Shown in pieces: positions 8,017 to 16,951 of a DNA stretch of 55,651 nucleotides (positions are counted from its first letter, which is position 1; every line of letters starts with the position of its first letter). Position numbers and translations under genes: made by a program. The stretch spans positions 1 to 55,651 of the forward strand of contig JAJPGT010000092.1 of NCBI GenBank assembly GCA_021325655.1, written 5' to 3'. This DNA comes from Pseudomonadota bacterium. Lineage in GTDB: Bacteria; Chloroflexota; UBA6077; JAJPGT01. The notes under the pieces were generated by a model. The model was not told the DNA's origin. It was given only the letters and a program-made list of their open reading frames with translations, and ran no database searches.

Positions 8017-9177
8017 CTATCCCTCGGGCGGGGCGCTGCTGCGCTCCAGGTCGAGCACCGACTGGCCCCCGAGCCCGAGCGGGGCGGCTGCCTCCTCCAG
8101 GCGGACCATACGCTGGAGCCTGGCCAGCGTCTCCGCTGCCTGCTCGGCCCCGCGCTGGGCCTCCTGGGCCATCTCCCGCAGCTCGGCTGGAAGCCGCGGG
8201 TCGGTGGCCAGCAGCTCGGCGTAGCCGATGGTGAGCGCGAGCTGGTTGTTCATGTGATGGGCGGCCGTCCGAATCGCGAGCAGGGCCCCCTCCAGCCGGG
8301 CTCGCTCCAGCCCGACCAGCGCCGCCGCGGCGATCCCGGCCAGCGTCTCCAGCGCTTCGGCATCCTGGGCGGTGAAGCGCTTCTCGGGCTGGCGGGAGAC
8401 GACGGCCAATACGCCCAGAGGCCGGCGCTCGGCGCGCAGCGGCACTACGAGGACGGCTCGGACGCCGAACTGCACCATCGCCGGCACCGCGTGGCTGTGG
8501 GTTCTGTAGTCGCCGAGGATCACGGGGCGGCCGGCCCGCAGCGCCTGGCCACTCAGCGAGTGGTCCAGGTCGAACGCCGCCATCGCCTCGGCCAGCCCCG
8601 CGGGCACCAGGGTACGCTGCACCAGCACCAGCCGGCGTTCCGCCTCCGCGAAGCGGTAGACGGCGCCCGAGTCGGCGCCAGCCAGCACCAGCGCCTCCTC
8701 GAGCAACGCGGACAGGACACTGTGGGCGTCCGGCTCAGCCACCAGCCGGCGGGCGACGCGGAGCTGGGCCGCCCGCCGCGCGAGCAGCCCCTCCTGTTCT
8801 GCCTCCAGCCGCTTCCGCTCGCTCAGGTCGCGCAGCAGCCCCTGGTAGGAGAGCCGCTGCCCGATCCGAACCGCCGAGGCGGCCACCTCGACGGCCAGCG
8901 TCTCTCCATCCTTGCGCCGAACGCGGCACTCGCCCCGCCAGTAGCCCGCTGCCTGGAGCTGCGCAACTGCCAGGTCGAAGGCCTCGAGGTCTTCTGGAGG
9001 GGTGAGGTCACGAGGGCCGAGGGACCGCAGCTCCGCGCGCGAATAGCCCAGGAGCCGTTCGGCGGCGACGTTTGCGAGCACGAAGCGGCGGGTCTGGCGG
9101 TCGACAACAAGCATCGCATCCAGTGCGCCTTCAACCAGTGCTTGGTACAGCGCCTCAGCCTCCTCCCGCGCCTGCAT
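8017..9177 (-). CDS. PAS-GAF sensor protein with HisKA-like helix but no ATPase domain
   Basis: From the ATG at 9177 the protein has 386 residues. A PAS domain (about residues 5-125; LYQALVEGALDAMLVVD, ANVAAERLLGYSRAEL) is followed by a coiled segment and a GAF domain (about 150-300; VLVVPLRAERRPLGVLAVVS). The C-terminal helix contains AAHHMNNQLALTIGYAELL, which resembles the phospho-acceptor H-box of HisKA families. No HATPase_c domain (N, G1 and G2 boxes) follows. It may be a phosphotransfer or ligand-sensing partner rather than a kinase. An upstream ATG at 9237 is in frame, but a TACAAT -10-like element overlaps that stretch, so I prefer 9177. The next leftward gene upstream is the GGDEF-EAL gene. 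Confidence 0.7.
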   Translation of the reverse strand: MQAREEAEALYQALVEGALDAMLVVDRQTRRFVLANVAAERLLGYSRAELRSLGPRDLTPPEDLEAFDLAVAQLQAAGYWRGECRVRRKDGETLAVEVAASAVRIGQRLSYQGLLRDLSERKRLEAEQEGLLARRAAQLRVARRLVAEPDAHSVLSALLEEALVLAGADSGAVYRFAEAERRLVLVQRTLVPAGLAEAMAAFDLDHSLSGQALRAGRPVILGDYRTHSHAVPAMVQFGVRAVLVVPLRAERRPLGVLAVVSRQPEKRFTAQDAEALETLAGIAAAALVGLERARLEGALLAIRTAAHHMNNQLALTIGYAELLATDPRLPAELREMAQEAQRGAEQAAETLARLQRMVRLEEAAAPLGLGGQSVLDLERSSAPPEG

Positions 9178-9266
9178 GGCCCTCGATCCCCATGGCGCTC
9201 TTGGGCGTTGTCCGTGGACGCATTGTACGGTATGCACTGCCTAGGTGTAGGTGTAGCCGTGTCACA

Positions 9267-12200
9267 CTACACCGGCTGGAGCGGCGCGGTGCGTTCGAGC
9301 CACTCCGCCAGCGCCTCGGCCGGCATCGGCCGGCCAAAATAGTAGCCCTGCGCCGCGTCACAGCCCAGGTCAGCCAGCAGGCGAAGCGTCGCCTCGTCCT
9401 CGACGCCCTCGGCAACAACGCTCAGGTCGAGCCTGTGTCCAAGGTCGATCGTCGCACGGACGATGGCCAGGTCGGCCTCGTCACTCGTCATGTCCCGCAC
9501 GAAGGAGCGGTCCACCTTCAGCTCGTCCGCCGCTACCTGCTTGAGATACGACAGCGAGGAGTAGCCGGTTCCGAAGTCGTCCACCGCGATGCGCACCCCA
9601 AGTCCGCGCAGCCGCTCCAGGACACGCAGCGCTGTGGCCGGGTCCGCCATCATCGCGCTCTCGGTGACCTCCAGGTGCAGCCAGGCAGGGGGTACGCCAG
9701 AGGCCTCGAGCAGGCGCGCCACCCGCCCGGGGAACAGGTTGTCGTGCAGGCTGCGCATGGAGATGTTGACCGCCACCGGGATCACGTGGCCCGCCGCGCG
9801 CCAGGCGGCGCACTGGTGCAGCGCGTCGTCCAGGACCTGTTCGGTCAGCTCCTTGATGAGCCCGGTCTGTTCGGCCAGCGGGATGAACTGATCGGGTGGG
9901 ACGAGACCGCGCTCGGGATGCTGCCAGCGAACGAGCGCCTCGACTCCAACCAGGCGGCCAGCGCGCAGGTCGACCTTGGGCTGGTAGTGGAGCAGCAGCT
10001 CGCCCTGGCGAATCGCCCGGCGCAGATCGCCCGCCAGCGCCAGCCGGTCGGCGCTGTGGCGATCCTGCTCAGCGTCGTAGAGCGCGCAGCCGCTGCCGGC
10101 GCGTTTGGCGACGGACATCGCCACGCCCGCGTGGCGCAGCAGCGTCTCGGCGTCTTCGCCATGCTCCGGGTAGAGGGTGATGCCAAGGCTGGCGCCAACA
10201 TCGAGCGCCTGGCTGTACACGGCGAACGGCTCGCCCAGCGCTGCTCCCAGCCGCTCCGCGCTCTCAAGCGCCCCGGCCGGGTCCGCCCCAGGCAGCAGCA
10301 CCGCGAACTCGTCCCCGCTCAACCGGGCTACCGTGTCTGACGCCCGCAGCGCGCTCTGGAGGCGCCGAGCGACCTCGCGCAGCAGCATGTCCCCCACCTG
10401 GTGGCCGAGCGCCTCGTTGACCTCCTTGAAGCGGTCCAGATTGAGCACCAGCAACGCCAGCGGGGTCCCGTTTCGCCTGGCAGCCAGGATGGCCTGCTCG
10501 AGCCGATCCTGCAGGAGCAGCCGGTTGGGCAACCCTGTCAGCGCATCGTGCAGCGCCTGGTGGCGGAGCGCCTCCTCGGCTGCGCGCCGCTCGGTAATGT
10601 CGGCCAGGGTTCCTGAGATGCCGAGAGCCCTCCCGCTGGGATCGAGCGTCTGCCGGGCGACGACCTCCACCCAGCGAACCCCGCCACTCCGGGTGAGAAG
10701 GCGCAGCTCCTGTCGGCGCTCATCCCGGTGGCGCTCTGCTAGCGAGTGGAAGAGCGCCAGGCAGTGTTCCTGATCCTCCGGATGGATGTAGTCGCAGCAG
10801 GGGGTGCCCAGGCTCCTCGATACCTCGAAGCCCGTCACCTCGGTCCAGGCGGGGTTCAGGAAGACCCAGCGGCCCTGCGTGTCCGTCTGGAAGATGATTT
10901 CCTTGACGTTGTCGACGACCGAGCGATAGCGCGCCTCGCTCTCTCGCAGTGCTGCCTCAGCACGCTCGCGCTCGGCGATCTCCCGGCGGGCCTGCTCATA
11001 CAGTCGGGCGCGCTCCAATCCGACCAGGGCCGAGGCGGCGGTCCCGGCCAGCAGCTCGAGGAGCTCGCCATCCTCCGCGGTAAACCGGACGCCTGGCCGA
11101 CAGGTACAGATGCTTAGCGCCCCGAGCAGCCGCCCCTCGTGCAGCAACGGGGCCGCCACCCCAGCCCGGATACCGGCTCGAACCGCCCAGCCCGCCGGCC
11201 GCTCGAGCCGCTGGTAGTCGTTTTCGATCACCACCGCGCGCCGCTGGGCAGCCCGTCCGGCGATGCCACTCCCCAGCGGAAGCTGCACGGTCGCTGGCAC
11301 CAGGTGCGGCTGGATGGTGGTGGTGGTCAGGTGGAGACATTGACCTGCCTCGTCCCAGCGGTACACTCCGCTGGCCTCGGCCCCGAGCAGCCCCTCCGCC
11401 TCGGTAAGGAGGGCGGTGAGCAGCCGGCCCGGCTCGTGTTCCAACGCCAGCCGGCGCGTGACGCGCAGCAGCGCGGCGCGGCGCTCCGCCTCCCGCCGGG
11501 CGGTGTGGTAAAGGCGAATGTTCTCGCACAGCGCCAGCACCTGGCGAGCGAGCACGCAGACGACCAGCACTACTGCCCCGAGCAGGACGCCGTTGTACCG
11601 CGGAGTTCGCTCGCCGGGCGTAATCGCCAGCAGGAAGGCAAAGCCGGCCGTGACCGCGACATAGGGTAGCACGTGCAATGCCCGCTGGTGCTGCTGCAAG
11701 GGCCCGCCGGAAGGGCTGGCTCGCCCGGCGCGCCACTGTCGGTGGGCGGCGACGGCCATCAGGAACAGGCCGAGCATCCAGGTGAGGTCCAGCCAGCCGC
11801 CAGTAGCATAGGCGCTCTGGACCTCAAGGTAGGCTAGCAGGAGATCGCCAGTAAGGAACAGCAGCAGTCCGAGTCCGAACAGCTCGAGCGCCGCCCGGCT
11901 GCCGCCGTCGGACTCGCGCAGCACGATGCTGGCGAGCCCGGAGAGCAGCAGCAGGTCACCCAGCGGGTAGGCCAGGGCGAGCGCAGTGGTGAGCAGGTCG
12001 GCCGCGGCGCGCGTGGCAAGCGGCAGCAGGATGAAGTACCAGGCCACCATCCCGCCGACGAGCACTACCATGCCGGAGTCCAGCCAGAACGTCGCCCGCT
12101 CGGTCCATGTTCGGTGCCGGGGCGCGAAGGCGAGCAGGCCGGGCAGCCAGCAGATGTAGGTGAGCAGATACGCGCCGTTGGCCCAGGACGGGAAGGCGCG

Positions 12201-12542
12201 CAGCCCAAGGACGACTTCGTAGTAGGCCCAGAGGCCGTTGGCCACCCAGTAGCAGCCCTGGCCGAGCGCCAGCCAGCGCCAGGCGCGGCGGGCAGTGGGA
12301 GCCAGTTCGCCGCGGCAGGCCACCCGCCAGGACAGCAGCGTGGGAGCGATGCCACCGATCAGGTAGCTGGCGTCGCCGATCAGCACGCGGTGCGACTCCT
12401 CTCCCCAGGGGAAGGCGAGCCAGGCGAGATAGGCGAGCAGATACAGGGCATGCCCCGCCAGGAGCATTGTGCCCCAGTCCCGCGCCGGGCGCACCACGGC
12501 CAGTGGAATACGCCAACGGGTTGTGAACAGCGCCACGCCCAT
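9267..12542 (-). CDS. Membrane GAF-PAS-GGDEF-EAL cyclic-di-GMP protein
   Basis: This protein of about 1,091 residues has an N-terminal block of eight to ten membrane helices, a GAF domain, a PAS domain (RYRSVVDNVKEIIFQTD), a GGDEF domain and an EAL domain. The GGDEF motif reads LSGDEFAVLL, with Ser in place of the first Gly. The EAL domain keeps VGVEALVRW, VNISMRSL, LEVTES, DDFGTGYSS and VVAEGVE, so phosphodiesterase activity is likely. Diguanylate cyclase activity is possible but less certain. The frame is open upstream to 12695, but the ATG at 12542 has a plausible ribosome binding site (GGTGAG) and leaves room for the divergent CBS-gene promoter; ATG 12554 is the alternative. Confidence 0.85.
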   Translation of the reverse strand: MGVALFTTRWRIPLAVVRPARDWGTMLLAGHALYLLAYLAWLAFPWGEESHRVLIGDASYLIGGIAPTLLSWRVACRGELAPTARRAWRWLALGQGCYWVANGLWAYYEVVLGLRAFPSWANGAYLLTYICWLPGLLAFAPRHRTWTERATFWLDSGMVVLVGGMVAWYFILLPLATRAAADLLTTALALAYPLGDLLLLSGLASIVLRESDGGSRAALELFGLGLLLFLTGDLLLAYLEVQSAYATGGWLDLTWMLGLFLMAVAAHRQWRAGRASPSGGPLQQHQRALHVLPYVAVTAGFAFLLAITPGERTPRYNGVLLGAVVLVVCVLARQVLALCENIRLYHTARREAERRAALLRVTRRLALEHEPGRLLTALLTEAEGLLGAEASGVYRWDEAGQCLHLTTTTIQPHLVPATVQLPLGSGIAGRAAQRRAVVIENDYQRLERPAGWAVRAGIRAGVAAPLLHEGRLLGALSICTCRPGVRFTAEDGELLELLAGTAASALVGLERARLYEQARREIAERERAEAALRESEARYRSVVDNVKEIIFQTDTQGRWVFLNPAWTEVTGFEVSRSLGTPCCDYIHPEDQEHCLALFHSLAERHRDERRQELRLLTRSGGVRWVEVVARQTLDPSGRALGISGTLADITERRAAEEALRHQALHDALTGLPNRLLLQDRLEQAILAARRNGTPLALLVLNLDRFKEVNEALGHQVGDMLLREVARRLQSALRASDTVARLSGDEFAVLLPGADPAGALESAERLGAALGEPFAVYSQALDVGASLGITLYPEHGEDAETLLRHAGVAMSVAKRAGSGCALYDAEQDRHSADRLALAGDLRRAIRQGELLLHYQPKVDLRAGRLVGVEALVRWQHPERGLVPPDQFIPLAEQTGLIKELTEQVLDDALHQCAAWRAAGHVIPVAVNISMRSLHDNLFPGRVARLLEASGVPPAWLHLEVTESAMMADPATALRVLERLRGLGVRIAVDDFGTGYSSLSYLKQVAADELKVDRSFVRDMTSDEADLAIVRATIDLGHRLDLSVVAEGVEDEATLRLLADLGCDAAQGYYFGRPMPAEALAEWLERTAPLQPV

Positions 12543-12744
12543 ATCTCTCACCATTACGCCCAGTATTCGACCAGCCCAGCGCCGGGCTGAAGGGTCCAGA
12601 GGGACCCGGTGGGAGGGGCTATCCGCCCCTCGTTCGCGCAACTGCCGCAGGCCCGCGAGATACTCATTTCGCCCGGCGAGCGGTAGACTGAGCACAGCCG
12701 CCGTTCAGAGCGGTGTCGCCCGGGCGCGGCAGGGAGGGGTAGCC

Positions 12745-13440
12745 ATGAGGCGGGTCAACATTCAGGCGGCCTTCGTGGGGGAGCCAACGGCATCACAGGA
12801 AGGGCTGGAAGCGGACGACGACGCCGAGGCAGTGGTGCTGGCGGTGCGCGGCGGCGAGGTGACCTTCGTCGTCCCCGGCGGCACGCCCCTCGAAGAGCTG
12901 GCGAGCGCGTCGAGTGTGCTGCGCGGAACGCTGCGGCTGGAGCACGAGCGCGTGCTCTCGTTCGAAATCCAGGAGGGCGCCACTGGCGCCTATTTCGAGG
13001 ACGAGCCGGCCGAGCTGCACGCGCGGCGCGAGGCAGAGCCAGCGGTCGGGATGTTCAGCGGCACCAGCGGGCCCGGCCCGCAGCCGGCGGGCGTGGCGCG
13101 CGACGTCATGACGCGCGAGGTGGTCACGGTCGCCCCCTCCGCGTCGATTCAGGAGGCGGCCGACCTGCTCGCCTTCCATCGCGTGAGCGGGCTGCCAGTC
13201 GTGGAGGACGGCCGGCTAGTTGGCCTGGTGAGCGAGGCGGATCTGCTCGGCAAGCGCGGCGCCACTGTGGCGGAGATCATGACTCGCCAGGTGGTCAGCG
13301 TCTCAGAGACCACCCCGCTCGCCGAGGTCGCAGCGCTGCTGCTCCAGCACGGGATCAAGCGGGTCCCGGTGCTCCACGAGGGCCGGCTCGTCGGGCTGGT
13401 CAGCCGCGGGGACCTGGTGCGCATGCTCGCCGCCCGCTGA
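12745..13440 (+). CDS. Tandem CBS-domain protein with novel N-terminal region
   Basis: The 231-residue protein starts at an ATG preceded by GGAGGGG. Residues 1-110 are acidic and beta-rich (AVVLAVRGGEVTFVVPGGTPLEEL) and match no domain I know. Two CBS motifs follow: ARDVMTREVVTVAPSASIQE with GLPVVEDGRLVGLVSEADLL, then VAEIMTRQVVSVSETTPLAE with RVPVLHEGRLVGLVSRGDLV. CBS pairs bind adenosine nucleotides and act as energy or ligand sensors. It is divergent from the cyclic-di-GMP gene, so the two could share regulation, but that is inference. Confidence 0.8.
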   Translation: MRRVNIQAAFVGEPTASQEGLEADDDAEAVVLAVRGGEVTFVVPGGTPLEELASASSVLRGTLRLEHERVLSFEIQEGATGAYFEDEPAELHARREAEPAVGMFSGTSGPGPQPAGVARDVMTREVVTVAPSASIQEAADLLAFHRVSGLPVVEDGRLVGLVSEADLLGKRGATVAEIMTRQVVSVSETTPLAEVAALLLQHGIKRVPVLHEGRLVGLVSRGDLVRMLAAR

Positions 13441-13568
13441 CGCGCGGCGGGCGGCGGTCCGGCCAATCGCCCCGCTCAGGCGGGCGCTACAAGCAGCGCT
13501 ATCTGCCGGGCCGCGACGTCACCCCGGGAAACGCGGCTGCCGTCCGGAGCGAGGCGCTATCATCTCGC

Positions 13569-14084
13569 GTGCCGACCCGCCCGCTCTCCGACTCTACCGC
13601 CGACCCGCCCGTGGTGCATGGGCGCTCGCGCCCCGGCTATCGCCACCTGCTGCGCCTGGCGGCGCTCGTGGCGCTGGCGCTCGGCCTGGCGCTGTTCGGC
13701 GCCGCCTTGCTGACGGCTTGCAGCCAGCCCGTAGACCTCAACACGGTCGCTCCCACAGCGCCCGGGGGTGTGGTGGACAGCTTTCTCAGTGACAACGGGC
13801 TGAGCTTCCCGGCGCACGCGCTGGTCGGCTCCGTGCTCGGCGCCTGCGGCTGCGATGGCGGGGCGGTCGGGCTGCAATGGCTCAAAGCGGGCTGGCACGC
13901 CACCTCACCGGCGGATGAGGCGCGGGTCGCCGCGGGACTGCGCCGTGCGGCGGAGCTAGCCGGCGATCCGACGCGGCTAGAGGCCGCGATCTGCCCCTCC
14001 TTCCCCGATCACCTTCGGCCCAGCCAGGACCGGGCGCTGCGGGCGGCCGGGCTGCGCTGCCCGGCGCCGGTGCGGGACGAGTAG
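13569..14084 (+). CDS. Hypothetical membrane-anchored extracytoplasmic protein
   Basis: This 171-residue protein starts with GTG and has a basic N-terminus. A single hydrophobic segment (LAALVALALGLALFGAALL) is followed by TACSQPVDL, which could be a lipobox or just a membrane anchor. The rest is soluble, with Cys residues in LGACGCDGG, AAICPSF and GLRCPAP that may form disulfides. No family is recognised. No ribosome binding site is obvious and the gene stands alone between the CBS gene and a convergent hydrolase. Confidence 0.5.
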   Translation: MPTRPLSDSTADPPVVHGRSRPGYRHLLRLAALVALALGLALFGAALLTACSQPVDLNTVAPTAPGGVVDSFLSDNGLSFPAHALVGSVLGACGCDGGAVGLQWLKAGWHATSPADEARVAAGLRRAAELAGDPTRLEAAICPSFPDHLRPSQDRALRAAGLRCPAPVRDE

Positions 14085-14231
14085 CACACCGGCGGCTGGC
14101 AGTCGCCGGGCGGGCCATCTCAGGCGCCAGCCCTGTCCACCCTGGCCAGCGGGCGCCTCGGTCCCGTGGCCGACGACGTAGGGAGCGCCACCGGGATACG
14201 CGCGGTCCCCGCCGAGAAGAGACGTTCCCGT

Positions 14232-14257
14232 GGGGACGTCCGAGACCAGATGTCCCC
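14232..14257. terminator. Hairpin between convergent genes
   Basis: GGGGACGTC (14232-14240) pairs with GATGTCCCC (14249-14257) around an 8-base loop, with one G-T wobble. It lies at the 3' ends of the rightward hypothetical gene and the leftward hydrolase gene and could terminate both. Confidence 0.5.
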
Positions 14258-14263
14258 ATGGTG

Positions 14264-16011
14264 CTAGAGGCCGCGTGGACGCGGAACGACGGGCAGCAGG
14301 ATGTGGCTCGGCCGAGCCGCGTCGTGGAAGACGGTCTGGGTGGCTGTCTCCACCTGGCTCAGCGGCACCGTGGCGATCGGCGCCCCGGTGTTCGGGTTGC
14401 GGTCCCAGTGGGGAAACGACGAGGAGGCGACGTCCACCCGGATGCGGTGCCCGGGCAGGAACACGTTGCTAGTGGCGCGCAGGTTGATCCGATACTCGTA
14501 CACCCGGTCGCGCTCCAGCAGCGAGGGGGACTGGAGGCTATCGCGGAAGCGGGCGCGCAGGATCCCCTCCGTCACGTTCATCGCCCGGCCATCCGGGTAC
14601 ACGTCCACCAGCCGCACGACCCAGTCGGTGTCCACCGCGCTCGTCGCCGCCCAGAGCGTCACCGAGACCGGCCCGGTCACCTCCAGCGGCGCGTCGAGCG
14701 GATCGGAGGTGTAGCAGAGGACGTCCTTGTTGCGCTCGACCAGCCGCTGGTCGTAGCGCCCCTGTGGATCCAGGTGCTCGCGGCAGCAGGAGTGGCCACC
14801 GCGGCTGACAGCCGGCGTGCGCGGGTCGTACACGTACACGTCTGGCGGCTCCTCGCCCGGCCGCTCGGTGGAGAGAGTGCCGTCGCCGGTGAAGGCGTTG
14901 GCCAGGCCACCCGAATGGAAGTAGAAGGGGGTGCTGACCGCCCGGCGCAGCGGCCACTCCTGCTCGTCGCGCCAGACATTCTCCCCCATCACGAAGAGCT
15001 TCACCGGTGGCTCGCGGGAGATACCGTCGTCCTCGCCCTTCAGCAGCCAGTTGTAGAAGCGGATCTGCGTCTCATCCACGATGCGGCTGCTGGCCCGAGG
15101 GCCGAAATCCGCCTCGCCACAGAACGGCGTCCAGGGCGAGTGGTACCAGGGGCCGATGATCAGCCGCTGGTGCTGGCGAGCGAAGGGGCTGCCGCCGTTG
15201 GCCTGGATGCCAGTGAAGTTCGCGAGCGTGCCGTCCAGGAAGATGTCGTACCAGCCGCCGATGTGCAGTCCGGCGGCCAGGATACGGTCGTGGCGCGGGG
15301 CGATCGCCACCTGCTGCCAGTACTCGTCGTAGGTGGGATGCCGCAGCCAGTCGAAGAAGTAGCCGAGCACTCTGCTCTCGCGGAACAGCGGCAGCTCCTC
15401 CAGCGGCAGGTACATCTGGTGCTGGCCGATGGTGTAGGTGGTGCTCGCCTCCGCCAACCGGCGCAGCGTGTCCTCGTCGCTACGCCGGCGGGCGGTGTCC
15501 ATTGCAAGCTGGAGCGCCCAGTAGATCACGAACGCCAGGTGCAGCGCCCCGCCTTCGTAGGTCCAGCCCTCGTAATAGTCCGACGAGGTGATCGCCGGGC
15601 AGATCACCCGCAGCGCGGGCGGCGAGGTGATGGCCGCCAGCATTTGGGTGGCGCCGACGTAGGAGGCGCCGTACATCCCCACCTGGCCGGTGGTGCCGGG
15701 AAGCTGCGCCGCCCAGGCGATGGTGTCGAAGCCGTCGTTCGCCTCGTTGAAGAACGGGTACCAGTCGCCTCGCTGCGCCAGCGGCCGCGCACGTCCTGGC
15801 TTACCACCACGTAGCCTTGCTGGGCATACCACGAGGGGTGCGCGTAGAGGTTGGCCTGGCTGTGGAACCGATCGTAGGGGGTGCGGACCAGGAGCACCGG
15901 GAACGGCCCCTCGCCCTTCGGCCGGTAGATGTCCGCCAGCAGGACGGTTCCATCGCGCATGGGGCAGGGGACGCCGCGCTCGACCGTGACCGGGTGTCGC
16001 GTTACTGTCAC
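14264..16011 (-). pseudogene. CocE/NonD-family hydrolase, single-base frameshift
   Basis: Two overlapping minus-strand frames together make one X-Pro dipeptidyl-peptidase/CocE-like esterase. The N-terminal frame runs from a GTG at 16011 (ribosome binding site GAGGGA) and reads MRDGTVLLADIYRP and SQDVRGRWRSE. Near 15767-15770 it passes into a second frame that reads GDWYPFFNEANDGFDT and VGMYGASYVGATQ, with the catalytic Ser in GASYVG, then continues to the C-terminal jelly-roll domain. Inserting one G after the GAG codon restores a continuous QDVRGRWRSEGDWYPFF. The rest is intact, so this is either a recent pseudogene or a sequencing error in a G-run. The family hydrolyses peptides or esters. 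Confidence 0.8.
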
Positions 16012-16103
16012 ACATCCCTCGCCGACAGAAGATGATGGCGCCCACGGTATCACACCGGCGCCACGGCTGTCAGACCGCTCTCTGGTGCACTGCTCCGAGC
16101 CAG

Positions 16104-16580
16104 CTAGGACGTGGAGGGTGTGCCGCCGCGCTGGCGAGCGAAGTAGTCTTGCATCCCCCTGGCGCCCCGCTGCGCGGCGATGCGGTGGTTCAGCTCGAAC
16201 AGCTTCACTGCCACCGGGGCGAGCAGGTCCAGGACACGCTTGTTGGTCCCCACCTCTTCCTGAAACACCACCCGCGTCCCCGCACCGACAGGCGTCAGCG
16301 TCCAGCTCCAGGTACCCTCCAGCTCGCCGCTAACCCTACCCGCGAGGGAGACGGGCTCGTCCATCTGCTCGACGGTGCTGATGATCGACAGGGTGTAGGG
16401 GAGCAGAACCCGGAACTTGAGCAGGATTCTTGAGCCGACGCCGTCGCGGCGCTCGAGGAAGCGCGCCTCCTGGTAGATCGGCCACCAGTCCGGGAAGGTC
16501 GTCGGATCGCTGATCAGCTTCCAGACGGCGGCTGGCGGCGCCTGGACGACCCATTCGTCACGGAACCGGTAGCGCCTCAT
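16104..16580 (-). CDS. SRPBCC (START/polyketide-cyclase-like) family protein
   Basis: The ATG at 16580 follows GGAGGAG at two bases and gives 158 residues. The pattern [28 protein letters not shown], a central beta-sheet with [20 protein letters not shown] and a C-terminal long helix identify the SRPBCC hydrophobic-ligand fold. The ligand is unknown. Its start overlaps the end of a decayed SRPBCC-like frame immediately upstream, suggesting an ancestral tandem pair. Confidence 0.75.
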   Translation of the reverse strand: MRRYRFRDEWVVQAPPAAVWKLISDPTTFPDWWPIYQEARFLERRDGVGSRILLKFRVLLPYTLSIISTVEQMDEPVSLAGRVSGELEGTWSWTLTPVGAGTRVVFQEEVGTNKRVLDLLAPVAVKLFELNHRIAAQRGARGMQDYFARQRGGTPSTS

Positions 16581-16823
16581 CGCTCCTCCGGCCGACAACG
16601 TACCTGAGGAGCAGCAGGAACAGCCAGCCGGCGAGGTTCAGCGGCTCCGCCCGCTCCAGCGCGGAGGTTCGCGTGGTGCCGCCGTCGCTCGCTGCCAACT
16701 GGCAGCGGTGGGCAAAGCGCGCCCGCTTGAAGCGGAACGGTGCCGCTCGAATGCGGCCAGGAGGTCGAACACGCGCTCGGGCGGCGCCTGGACCTGAATG
16801 GACGTGGTGTCCAGCGCGGCCAT
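16558..16823 (-). pseudogene. Remnant of a second SRPBCC-like gene
   Basis: From the ATG at 16823 (preceded by GCGGGAG) a frame reads [20 protein letters not shown] and LLAAFERH, the start of an SRPBCC domain, and then loses similarity and stops at 16638. A different frame reads [21 protein letters not shown] up to 16558, which could be its former C-terminus. The length is too short for an SRPBCC domain, so an internal deletion plus frameshift is likely. The evidence is suggestive only. Confidence 0.4.
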
Positions 16824-16898
16824 CTCCCGCTTCCTGGTTGTGTGAGCCGTGCCGTGCAGCGTACACCGGATGCGGAGGTAAATTCCGCCGCGGCTGCG

Positions 16899-16927
16899 TT
16901 GACACCGCTCCGGGGCGCCCCTACAAT
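16899..16927 (+). promoter_or_regulatory. Consensus sigma70 promoter of glyA
   Basis: TTGACA (16899-16904) and TACAAT (16922-16927) are separated by exactly 17 bases. The -35 is perfect and the -10 matches five of six. Transcription would start near 16934, leaving a leader of about 18 bases that contains GGGGAG before the ATG at 16952. Confidence 0.85.
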
Positions 16928-16951
16928 CCCGGCAGGCGTCGGGGAGCGAGA

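Noticed and set aside
9225..9240. TACAAT near the upstream ATG of the PAS-GAF gene as a full promoter
   Set aside because: No acceptable -35 at 16-18 bases; used only as weak support for the later start.
14258..15814. 518-codon plus-strand open frame opposite the CocE gene
   Set aside because: No domain; the minus strand encodes a clear hydrolase over the same bases.
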